Positions 53,229 to 61,482 of a stretch of 64,000 bases of DNA are shown piece by piece (the stretch's first letter is position 1; every line of letters begins with the position of its first letter). The stretch is from Ignavibacteriaceae bacterium (GTDB lineage: Bacteria; Bacteroidota; Ignavibacteria; Ignavibacteriales; Ignavibacteriaceae). The stretch lies in NCBI GenBank assembly GCA_020848375.1, contig JADLAF010000194.1, positions 1 to 64,000 on the forward strand. Reading direction: 5' to 3'. The position numbers and the translations under genes are program-made. The notes beneath the pieces are model-generated. The model searched no databases. It saw nothing but the letters and a program-made list of their open reading frames with translations, and was not told the DNA's origin.

Positions 53229-54731
53229 TTGGACCAGTATATAGTTGAAGATACAAATAGTCTTATAGAAAGAAGAATAGAAGAAATTCAACTTCTTCAG
53301 GAGCGCGGTGTTAATGTATTTGCATATTCTTTTGATACAGATTCAAATGCAGCTAAAATAAAAAATGAATTCGTTGATGAATCATTAGCCGAAGTCTCTA
53401 TTGCTGGAAGAATTATGGCAATCCGTCGTATGGGTAAAGCGAGTTTTGCATCTATTCAGGATCAGACCGGAAGAATTCAAATATATATTAAAAAGGATGA
53501 TGTCGGCGAAGTCTATGAGAATTTCAAGCTCATGGATATCGGTGATATTATTGGCATAAGGGGTTATACCTTCAGAACCAAAACCGGTGAAATATCTGTT
53601 CACTGCCGCGAGCTTTTACTTCTGGCTAAAGCGGTCAGGCCAATTCCCATTCCAAAAGAGGTTACTGATGAGCAGGGGAACAAAACGGTATTTGACCAGT
53701 TCGCTGATAAAGAACTCCGGTATCGCCAGCGTTATGTGGATCTGATTGTGAATCCAGAAGTTCGGGATGTTTTTGTTAAAAGAAGTAAAATTATTTCGGC
53801 TATGAGAAGGTTCCTGGATGACAGCGGACTTCTTGAAGTTGAAACACCGGTACTGCAGCCGCAATATGGAGGGGCTTCTGCAAGACCATTTGTTACCAAA
53901 CACAATGCTCTTGGCATTCCGCTTTACCTTCGCATTGCAGATGAGCTTTACCTTAAGCGTCTGATTGTAGGCGGATTTGAAGGGGTATATGAAATTTCAA
54001 AAGACTTCAGAAATGAAGGAATGGATAAAACTCATAACCCTGAGTTTACCATGATGGAGTGTTACGTCGCATACAAAGACTATAACTGGATGATGAATTT
54101 TGTGGAGGATATGGTCAATTATATTGTAGCAAAAGTATTTGAAAAGACTTCATTTGAGGTTGACGGTGTTACCATTTCCTTTGGAGGTAAATGGAACAGA
54201 GTAAGTATGGTTGAAGAGATTAGAAAGAAAACCGGGCTTGATATTCTTACGGCAAATGCAGATGAATTGACCGAGGCAGTTAAAACGCACGGCGGAGAAG
54301 TTGGAAATGTCCGTACGCGGGGAAAGCTGATAGACGAACTTTTCAGTGTAACTGTTCAGCCGGAATTAATTCAGCCCTCATTTGTAATTGATTATCCGGT
54401 GGAGATTTCACCGCTCGCTAAAAAGCACAGAGATATCCCAGGACTGGTTGAGAGATTTGAAGGATATATATGCGGCAGAGAAATTTGCAATGCATTCAGT
54501 GAATTAAACGATCCGTTTGATCAGCATGAAAGATTCAAACAGCAACTTGCAGACCGCGACTCAGGTGATGACGAAGCTCAGGTTTTGGATGAAGACTTCA
54601 TCAATGCTCTGCAATACGGTATGCCTCCAACAGCGGGACTTGGAATCGGGATTGACCGTTTAGTAATGCTGTTGACTAATCAGCCGTCAATACGGGACGT
54701 AATTTTATTCCCTACAATGAAACCTGTCTGA
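53229..54731 (+). CDS. lysS: lysyl-tRNA synthetase, class II
   Basis: The 500-residue protein starts at TTG 53229 after AGGAG. It has an N-terminal OB-fold anticodon-binding domain (about 55-150) and the class II motifs FRNEGMDKTHNPEFTMMEC (motif 2) and GLGIGIDRLVML (motif 3). It charges tRNA-Lys. Confidence 0.97.
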   Translation: MDQYIVEDTNSLIERRIEEIQLLQERGVNVFAYSFDTDSNAAKIKNEFVDESLAEVSIAGRIMAIRRMGKASFASIQDQTGRIQIYIKKDDVGEVYENFKLMDIGDIIGIRGYTFRTKTGEISVHCRELLLLAKAVRPIPIPKEVTDEQGNKTVFDQFADKELRYRQRYVDLIVNPEVRDVFVKRSKIISAMRRFLDDSGLLEVETPVLQPQYGGASARPFVTKHNALGIPLYLRIADELYLKRLIVGGFEGVYEISKDFRNEGMDKTHNPEFTMMECYVAYKDYNWMMNFVEDMVNYIVAKVFEKTSFEVDGVTISFGGKWNRVSMVEEIRKKTGLDILTANADELTEAVKTHGGEVGNVRTRGKLIDELFSVTVQPELIQPSFVIDYPVEISPLAKKHRDIPGLVERFEGYICGREICNAFSELNDPFDQHERFKQQLADRDSGDDEAQVLDEDFINALQYGMPPTAGLGIGIDRLVMLLTNQPSIRDVILFPTMKPV

Positions 54732-54734
54732 CGG

Positions 54735-55700
54735 ATGAAGCAGATTTGCTATCTGATTATTTTTCTTTTAGGGTCTGGTTCCGGATCAAAGCTATTTGCA
54801 GGAGGTCAGGATTCCTTGTTATATATCAGCAAACTTGAACTAATGAATCTGGTCAGAAATCAGCAGAACCTTCCTTACGAAATGAATCTGACTGAATTTT
54901 ACCCTAATGTTGATGTTAACGCTCAGAAGATTGACTATCTGATGTTCGGTTTGCTTGGCACTGCTACTCTGGGCACAGGATTGGCAGTACATTTTTATCA
55001 GGCGAATGCCTGGTGGAAGGAGCAGAGAACGGGGTTTAAAATTGTGAACGACTGGGACTATGCTCTCTGGATTGATAAAGTAGGGCACTTCTACGGAACA
55101 GGATTAATGCAGCATGTTTTTTCAGCAGCTCTTGAAGGTTCTAAATTCAATCTTGAAAACTCCGCCTGGATTGGCGCGGGATTGGCTTTAAGCTTTCAGT
55201 TATTTGTTGAAATAGAAGATGGGTTTGGCCCTCAATGGGGTTTTAGTCCGGGAGATGCCTTGTTTGATGTTTTAGGAGCATCTTATCCGGTATTTCAGTA
55301 TTACTATCCTCATCTGAAAAATTATCAGTTGAAGTTCAGCTATTATCCGGTTGATTTAAATAAGGTGAGTCCGACTTCAGGTCAGAAGCATATTCTGATA
55401 GATGATTATTCAGGACAGAAATTCTGGTTGTCTTTCAGAATGAAGAAACTGCTTCCTTATGACATTGCAAAGATCTGGCCTTCATGGCTGGCTCTGGCAG
55501 TCGGATACGGAGTAAAAAATCTGGACGGCTCCGGAGGCGGGCAGAAAGATGTATATATTGCTTTTGATCTGGATATAGAGGCATTGCCACTTCACGGAAA
55601 AACCTGGGGTTTTATTAAGAATACATTAAATTATGCACATTTCCCTATGCCGGGTGTCCGAGTGACAAACAATGTGGCTTTTTTTGGTCTTTGTTATTAG
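54735..55700 (+). CDS. exported DUF2279 family protein
   Basis: The 321-residue protein has a signal peptide (about 1-23) and the DUF2279/YfiM-like signature IDKVGHFYGTGLMQHVFSAA, followed by LFVEIEDGF and SPGDALFDVLGASYP. The conserved polar residues lie within hydrophobic helices. The family's function is not established; it is often predicted as a periplasmic or outer-membrane lipoprotein-like protein. It lies between lysS and a glycosyltransferase. Confidence 0.82.
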   Translation: MKQICYLIIFLLGSGSGSKLFAGGQDSLLYISKLELMNLVRNQQNLPYEMNLTEFYPNVDVNAQKIDYLMFGLLGTATLGTGLAVHFYQANAWWKEQRTGFKIVNDWDYALWIDKVGHFYGTGLMQHVFSAALEGSKFNLENSAWIGAGLALSFQLFVEIEDGFGPQWGFSPGDALFDVLGASYPVFQYYYPHLKNYQLKFSYYPVDLNKVSPTSGQKHILIDDYSGQKFWLSFRMKKLLPYDIAKIWPSWLALAVGYGVKNLDGSGGGQKDVYIAFDLDIEALPLHGKTWGFIKNTLNYAHFPMPGVRVTNNVAFFGLCY

Positions 55701-55706
55701 AGTGTT

Positions 55707-56432
55707 TTGAAATTAAGTATTATCATCCCGACATTAAATGAAGAGAAACTTCTTCCAAATTTAATGATCCAGCTTCAGGAGATTAAAAAAAAATACCCAG
55801 ATGTTGAGATTATTATTTCAGACGGAGGTAGCAAAGACAAAACTCTGACAATAGCACATGAATTTGGATGTACAATTGTGAAAGATGAAGCAATTAAAGG
55901 AAACATTGCTTCAGGTAGAAACTATGGCGCTGTACATTCAAAAGGTGATGTGTTGCTCTTTATAAATGCAGATATTCGTTTCCAGAATCCTGCAACTTTT
56001 TTTGACTATACTTTTAATAATTTTTCGTCAAGCATTTTTGCTGCTATGACTTGCTACGTCAGAACTTTCCCTGAGGAGTCCCGTCTTGCAGATGAGATTT
56101 TTCATACTTTTTACAATGCCTATTTTATATTTTTGAATCGTATAGGTATTGGAATGGGAAGGGGGGAGTGTCAGGTTGTTAAGCGAAATATTTTTAACGA
56201 AGTAGGTGGTTATAATACCCAACTGGCCGCCGGTGAAGATTTTGATTTATTCAGAAGAATTAGAAACAGCGGTCAGAAAATATTGTTCAATAGAAATTTC
56301 ATAGTTTATGAATCACCCAGACGTTACCGTAAATTAGGTTATTTGGGTGTTGCCTCTCTATGGACAAAAAATGCAGTTTCGATTCTCCTTAAGAATAAAT
56401 CTATTTCCAAAGTCTGGGAGCAGGTGAGATAA
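55707..56432 (+). CDS. family 2 glycosyltransferase
   Basis: The 241-residue protein starts at TTG 55707. It has the GT-A start LSIIIPTLNEEKLLPNLM, the donor-binding IISDGGSKDKT and an NADIRF metal site, then GGYNTQLAAGEDFDLFRRI. It transfers a sugar from a nucleotide donor to an unknown acceptor, perhaps for surface glycans, given the adjoining Wzi-like barrel gene that starts at the next base after its stop. Confidence 0.92.
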   Translation: MKLSIIIPTLNEEKLLPNLMIQLQEIKKKYPDVEIIISDGGSKDKTLTIAHEFGCTIVKDEAIKGNIASGRNYGAVHSKGDVLLFINADIRFQNPATFFDYTFNNFSSSIFAAMTCYVRTFPEESRLADEIFHTFYNAYFIFLNRIGIGMGRGECQVVKRNIFNEVGGYNTQLAAGEDFDLFRRIRNSGQKILFNRNFIVYESPRRYRKLGYLGVASLWTKNAVSILLKNKSISKVWEQVR

Positions 56433-58052
56433 ATGAACCTTCGTCTTATACTTCTGTTTGTAGCCATCGTATATACAATCTGTCCGCAGGAGTTTCAGGT
56501 TAGTAAAAATCATGCTGTTAACGGTTTTATTGATCGCCATTTTGCCTCAGTCGGTAAAACCACAGAAAATTTTTTATATCCGGTTCACCGTGATTTTATT
56601 TATACTTTACTTAGGGAAATTGAATCTTCAGGTGTAACTCTTACGGAAATTGACAAAAATTTACTTGGGCAGTACCTCTCTGAATTCGGTACTCAGACAG
56701 ATCAGAATATACAGAACTTAACGGATTACAGTAACTATAAATTCTTTTCTCCTAAGGAGAGTTATTTTTATTTCAGCGGAACCAGAGACTCTTTTTCAGT
56801 AGGTATAAATCTTCTTGCGGAAATAGGATTTCACTCAAACTTGGAGACCAGTACGTCATCAAGAACCGTACTTCTTGGAGGCGACCTTTCCGCTCGGTTC
56901 GGTCAGCATCTGACCTTTAATTTAAAAGGGCTAAATGGCATTTTTTCGGGAGAAAAATCTTCTATAAGAGAGCAAAGAAGGTACAGCACAAATTATAAGC
57001 TGATGGACGATCCTAACTCATCTTTTTTTGATGAGACTGAGGGAAACGTATCGCTGACCTATCCGGGAATCACCTTTACCTTGGCAAGGGGAGATTTATC
57101 CGCCGGGTTCGGTAAGTTTTCGCCGATAATCAGAGATTTGTATCCCCGGAGTGATTACTTTTCTCTTAATTTAACCTATGGGATACTCAATTACACCTTC
57201 GCGCATGGTTCGCTTTTAGCAGATCCGACCTATTTGTCAGACAGTATAACTGGCGGAATAAGGGAAATTCCGGAAAAGTATATTGTCTATCATAAAGCAG
57301 CTTTTAACCTGACTGACGGGATAAAGGTTCACTTTGGTGAGATGGTTGTTTATTCGGGCAGGGGTATGGATTTGGGATATCTTAATCCGTTTAACTTTTA
57401 CAAAACAGTCGAACATTCCAAGATTGACCGGGACAATACAGCCCTTTTTAGTGCTTTTGAGGCCATTTTGCCTTTTTCTTCAAAATTTTATCTCACTCTG
57501 CTAATGGATGATATAGATTACTCAAAGCTGGGAAGCGGGTGGTGGGGAAACCAGACCCTTCTTCATGCAGGTCTGACCTCTTTTCCGGTAATATCCCACT
57601 TACCCATTGAAATTAGTCTTGAAATTTTGCAAATTCAGCCCTATGTTTTCTCTCACAGGATAAAAAGAAATAATTTCGCTAATTTATCAGTTCCGGTTTG
57701 GGGAGAATTTTCTCCCAATTCGATGAATTACCTACTCTCCTCAGGAGCATGGCTTTCCGGAAATTTCCATACAAAAGTAAGTTATACTTATACTTTAAGG
57801 GGAATGAATGAATATGATTTGGCAGGAAATCTGGTAAAAAATTATGGTGCGAATGTAAATGAGGGACACCGTACCTTTGACTCTGAGTCCATAAATTTTT
57901 TGGATGGGATGCAGGATAAAATGCATACTTTGGAAGCTGAGTTGATTTATCAGCCGGCAAATAATTATTTTCTGAAACTGTTTTATAAATTTTCTGATTC
58001 GACCATCAGAACCATTAATTTTGCTTCATTATATTTAACAATTAAACTCTGA
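56433..58052 (+). CDS. Wzi-like outer-membrane barrel protein
   Basis: The 539-residue protein has a signal peptide (about 1-16) and a beta-rich sequence with GRGMDLGYLNPFNFYKTVEH, a stretch typical of the capsule assembly Wzi family. Many alternating hydrophobic strands and aromatic girdle residues support a barrel. It may anchor surface polysaccharide. The glycosyltransferase just upstream supports a glycan role. Confidence 0.8.
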   Translation: MNLRLILLFVAIVYTICPQEFQVSKNHAVNGFIDRHFASVGKTTENFLYPVHRDFIYTLLREIESSGVTLTEIDKNLLGQYLSEFGTQTDQNIQNLTDYSNYKFFSPKESYFYFSGTRDSFSVGINLLAEIGFHSNLETSTSSRTVLLGGDLSARFGQHLTFNLKGLNGIFSGEKSSIREQRRYSTNYKLMDDPNSSFFDETEGNVSLTYPGITFTLARGDLSAGFGKFSPIIRDLYPRSDYFSLNLTYGILNYTFAHGSLLADPTYLSDSITGGIREIPEKYIVYHKAAFNLTDGIKVHFGEMVVYSGRGMDLGYLNPFNFYKTVEHSKIDRDNTALFSAFEAILPFSSKFYLTLLMDDIDYSKLGSGWWGNQTLLHAGLTSFPVISHLPIEISLEILQIQPYVFSHRIKRNNFANLSVPVWGEFSPNSMNYLLSSGAWLSGNFHTKVSYTYTLRGMNEYDLAGNLVKNYGANVNEGHRTFDSESINFLDGMQDKMHTLEAELIYQPANNYFLKLFYKFSDSTIRTINFASLYLTIKL

Positions 58053-58063
58053 AAAGGGCCAAA

Positions 58064-59668
58064 ATGAATTTTAAAAAGTTCCGAATACCTCTGCTTGTCT
58101 TAGTTCTTACGACCGGTCTTCTGTTAGGGACTCAAATTCAAAAAGTAATCTCTGGAGACAATCTGCTTGAGAATATCAAAAAATTTAATGATGTTCTTAC
58201 GTTTACGGAAAGATATTACGTTGAAGATGTAGATACCCAAAAGTTGGTTGAATCAGCCATAAAAGGTATGCTGGATGAACTCGATCCTCATTCAGTTTAT
58301 ATTCCGGCAAAGCAGATGCAGTCGGTTGAAGAAGAATTCCGAGGTGATTTTGAAGGAATTGGAATTGAATTTCAGATTGTTAATGATACTCTAACGGTTG
58401 TAACCCCGATTACAGGTGGGCCTAGTGAAGCACTTGGTATAATGGCCGGTGACAGGATTATTAAAATTGACAGTGCAAATGCTGTCGGATTTACCAACGA
58501 TGATGTAAGAAAACGGCTGAGAGGACCGGCGGGCACAAAAGTTAAGGTGCTTATTGTTCGAGCCGGGGTTAAAGAGCCGATTGAATATGAAATAACAAGA
58601 GATAAAATCCCGCTTTATTCAGTTGATACCCATCTGATGATTGACAATGTGACTGGGTATGTAAGCATTTCAAGGTTCGCAGAGAAAACCACTGATGAAC
58701 TGATGGAAGCGTTAGTTGATCTTGACAAAAAAGGAATGAAGCAATTGGTGCTTGACTTAAGGAATAATCCTGGCGGTTACCTGAATCAGGCCTTCCAGAT
58801 CGCGGACCTGTTTATTGAAGGAAATAAGAAAATTGTATATACGAGGGGCAGAAGACCTGAATTTAATGAAGACTATTTTTCGAGCCGTACGTATCCTTAT
58901 GAAAAGCTTCCGTTGATTGTTCTCATTAATCGTGGTAGTGCTTCCGCTAGTGAAATTGTTTCTGGTGCTGTGCAAGACTGGGACAGAGGTCTGGTCGTTG
59001 GTGAAACTTCATTTGGCAAAGGATTAGTTCAGAGGCAGTTTCCGTTACCTGATGGAAGTGCAATCAGGTTAACCATCTCTGAATATTTTACACCATCTGG
59101 GCGCCTTATTCAGAGAAAATATAAAGATAAAAAGGAATATTACGAAGAAATAGCTGATCGTGAAGAAGAGCCGGAAGGTGACAACATTGATCACTCTACT
59201 GAGAAGGATACTTCACGTCCCGTTTATAAGACAAACAAAGGAAGAGTTGTTTACGGCGGGGGGGGGATTACACCCGATTTTCTCATTAAGAATGATAAAA
59301 TTACTGATTTGACAACTTCACTGCTCAGAAAGAATGTTTTTTATCTCTTTGCATTGCAATATCTTGATAAAAACGGAAGCGCCATCAAAAATAAGTTTAA
59401 TGGTGATCTTGACCAATTCAAAAAAGAATTCCTGATCACTTCTGATTTATTCAATCAGTTCCTTACCTTTGCTAAAGAAAAAGAGGTAAAAGTTTCAGAC
59501 GATGATCTGAAAGCTGACAAAAAATATATTGAAGCACGTCTCAAAGCTCAGATTGCAAGAAGTTACTGGAAGAATGAAGGATGGTATTCAGTACTGCTTA
59601 CTGAGGATAACTACGTTAGTAAAGCTATGACGCTTTTTGACCGGGCTAAAACCATGGCGGGAATCTGA
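58064..59668 (+). CDS. C-terminal processing (S41) protease, CtpA/Prc family
   Basis: The 534-residue protein has an N-terminal signal/anchor, a PDZ domain (about 85-175, GIGIEFQIVNDTLTVVTPI) and the S41 catalytic core. DLRNNPGGYLNQAFQIADLF, the nucleophile stretch RGSASASEI (291-299) and Lys319 in ETSFGKGLVQ are present. A further C-terminal helical domain (about 400-534) is present. It cuts periplasmic proteins at non-polar C-termini. Confidence 0.95.
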   Translation: MNFKKFRIPLLVLVLTTGLLLGTQIQKVISGDNLLENIKKFNDVLTFTERYYVEDVDTQKLVESAIKGMLDELDPHSVYIPAKQMQSVEEEFRGDFEGIGIEFQIVNDTLTVVTPITGGPSEALGIMAGDRIIKIDSANAVGFTNDDVRKRLRGPAGTKVKVLIVRAGVKEPIEYEITRDKIPLYSVDTHLMIDNVTGYVSISRFAEKTTDELMEALVDLDKKGMKQLVLDLRNNPGGYLNQAFQIADLFIEGNKKIVYTRGRRPEFNEDYFSSRTYPYEKLPLIVLINRGSASASEIVSGAVQDWDRGLVVGETSFGKGLVQRQFPLPDGSAIRLTISEYFTPSGRLIQRKYKDKKEYYEEIADREEEPEGDNIDHSTEKDTSRPVYKTNKGRVVYGGGGITPDFLIKNDKITDLTTSLLRKNVFYLFALQYLDKNGSAIKNKFNGDLDQFKKEFLITSDLFNQFLTFAKEKEVKVSDDDLKADKKYIEARLKAQIARSYWKNEGWYSVLLTEDNYVSKAMTLFDRAKTMAGI

Positions 59669-59672
59669 TTTC

Positions 59673-60509
59673 ATGAAAAAGATTCTGCTTTTCTGCGGAA
59701 TTGCAGTACTGCTCATGGTATCTGGTTATTTATTTAACCCCCTGTCAGCAAAGGAGAATGAACCGGTGAGGATTCAGCTTTCTTCTTCTGAAACAGGACT
59801 TCTTCCCGGCGAGGAGATAACATACCTGGTGCGTTACGGATTCGTGAAATTGGGTGAAATCCGGCTTAAAGTTATAAATCAAAAAACAGAGAAGGGGGAG
59901 GTGATTTATAACACAATCGGTTATATAGATTCTTATTCAGGTATTCCTTTCGTGGATTTACACCAAATTTACGAGAGCAAGGTAAATAAAAACTTTTTTA
60001 GCAATTTTTTCAGGGGGACGGTTAAAAAGGAAGAGTACACAACTTTTACTGAGTACTATTTTGATTATCACAATAAATTACTCAAAGTAAAAAAAGGAAA
60101 GGTACATCCTTATGAAATATGGACTGATTCAAGCGGTATTGCTGAAACAGAGTTTCACGACGGACTATCTATTTTTTATTGGGCAAGAATGAACCTTGGC
60201 AATAAAAAAACTGTAAAGGTACCTTGTTTTGTGAATGAGGAGAAGGTTTATGCACTGGTAAACTACCACAGCAAACCTGAGACAATGGAGATAGATGCAG
60301 TTGATTATGAAATTCCTGTATGGCGTTTAGACGGTCATACCGATTTCGTTAGTGTCTTCGGGCTCACCGGACATTTTGAGGGATGGTTTTCTCAGGATGA
60401 GGCCTGCATCCCTATAGTTGCTAAACTCAATGTAATTATCGGAAAGGTCACAGTTGAACTTATTAAATGGAAAAGACCAGGATGGAATCCGCCAAGAGTA
60501 AAGAGTTAA
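59673..60509 (+). CDS. exported DUF3108 family protein
   Basis: The ATG at 59673 gives 278 residues with a signal peptide (MKKILLFCGIAVLLMVSGYLF). The body has the DUF3108 pattern GEEITYLVRYGFVKLGEIRL, a VDLHQIYESKV segment and a C-terminal GKVTVELIKWKRP, consistent with a beta-rich periplasmic protein. Function of the family is unknown. The longer TTG start at 59637 would overlap the protease gene and hide the signal peptide. Confidence 0.85.
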   Translation: MKKILLFCGIAVLLMVSGYLFNPLSAKENEPVRIQLSSSETGLLPGEEITYLVRYGFVKLGEIRLKVINQKTEKGEVIYNTIGYIDSYSGIPFVDLHQIYESKVNKNFFSNFFRGTVKKEEYTTFTEYYFDYHNKLLKVKKGKVHPYEIWTDSSGIAETEFHDGLSIFYWARMNLGNKKTVKVPCFVNEEKVYALVNYHSKPETMEIDAVDYEIPVWRLDGHTDFVSVFGLTGHFEGWFSQDEACIPIVAKLNVIIGKVTVELIKWKRPGWNPPRVKS

Positions 60510-61030
60510 CACTGAAAACAATAATTTCTTACAAAGGAATTTCTCCAAAAATTGATAAGAGCGTGTTCATTGCTGACGGGGTTAGGATTACCGGTGATGT
60601 GGAAATCGGAGAAAGAAGCAGTATCTGGTTTAATACAGTAATACGAGCGGATGTTAATCATGTCCGGATTGGAAGTAATACCAATATACAGGATAACGCA
60701 ACCCTGCATGTTTCTTATGACTCAACTCCTCTTATAATAGGAGATAATGTAACAGTTGGTCATAACGCTATTCTACATAGCTGTGTTGTAGGTAATAATG
60801 TGCTCATAGGAATGGGTGCAATTGTACTGGATAATACCATCATTGAAAATTTCTCGATGATTGCTGCCGGAGCTATGGTGCGACCGCACTCAAAAATTGA
60901 AACGGGTAAACTTTATGGCGGAATACCCGCGAAGTATATAAGAGATTTGACGCAGGATGAAATGGAGTATTTCCAGAAATCATCTGATAATTATGCTTTG
61001 TATGCTTCTGACTATATGAAAGAAGAATAA
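60467..61030 (+). CDS. gamma-carbonic anhydrase-like hexapeptide protein
   Basis: The 187-residue protein is built of hexapeptide repeats forming a left-handed beta helix (ITGDVEIGERSSIWFNTVIR, IGSNTNIQDNATLHV, IIGDNVTVGHNAILHSC). Histidines in LHV, VGH and ILHSC match the metal-binding triad of gamma-carbonic anhydrases. Catalysis is not certain, since many relatives are structural or acyl-transferase partners. The start overlaps the upstream gene by 43 nt; an ATG at 60482 is an alternative. Confidence 0.9.
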   Translation: MEKTRMESAKSKELTLKTIISYKGISPKIDKSVFIADGVRITGDVEIGERSSIWFNTVIRADVNHVRIGSNTNIQDNATLHVSYDSTPLIIGDNVTVGHNAILHSCVVGNNVLIGMGAIVLDNTIIENFSMIAAGAMVRPHSKIETGKLYGGIPAKYIRDLTQDEMEYFQKSSDNYALYASDYMKEE

Positions 61031-61473
61031 TGAAAAAAGGGCGGGTCAATATTTCATTTCAAAAGAAATTGACTATTGGTGCAACTGATATACGCAAGAT
61101 AGTCAGAAAAATGCAAAACCTGCTCGGATTTGATCTTGAGGAACTGACTTTATCATTTATACTTGATAAATCAATACATGAGATAAACCGGGAATATCTG
61201 AAACATGATTACCCGACTGATATAATCACTTTTGATTATTCTGACAAAGATAAAATCTTTGTTGATGGTGAAATTCTCATTTCTTTTGAAACAGCAGCGG
61301 TTAACGCAAAAAAATTTAATGTAACTCTTGAAAATGAAATTACCCGTTTGGTAATTCACGGAGTTCTTCATCTGCTCGGTTATGATGACAAAACTCCATC
61401 AAAAAAGAAAATTATGAAAAATAAAGAGAACTCTTTGCTAATGCAGGTTCTTAATTCTGAAAATAAGTTTTAA
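61030..61473 (+). CDS. ybeY: endoribonuclease YbeY
   Basis: The 147-residue protein has HGVLHLLGYDD with His110 and His114. The usual third zinc His is Asp120, as is common in Bacteroidota homologues. REYLKHDYPTDIITFDY is the family core. It matures 16S rRNA 3' ends and supports ribosome quality control. Its ATG overlaps the previous stop (TAATG). Confidence 0.92.
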   Translation: MKKGRVNISFQKKLTIGATDIRKIVRKMQNLLGFDLEELTLSFILDKSIHEINREYLKHDYPTDIITFDYSDKDKIFVDGEILISFETAAVNAKKFNVTLENEITRLVIHGVLHLLGYDDKTPSKKKIMKNKENSLLMQVLNSENKF

Positions 61474-61482
61474 CGACATTCA

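Noticed and set aside
61030-61473. Asp120 in place of the third zinc His of YbeY as a defect
   Set aside because: The same substitution is usual in Bacteroidota YbeY proteins.
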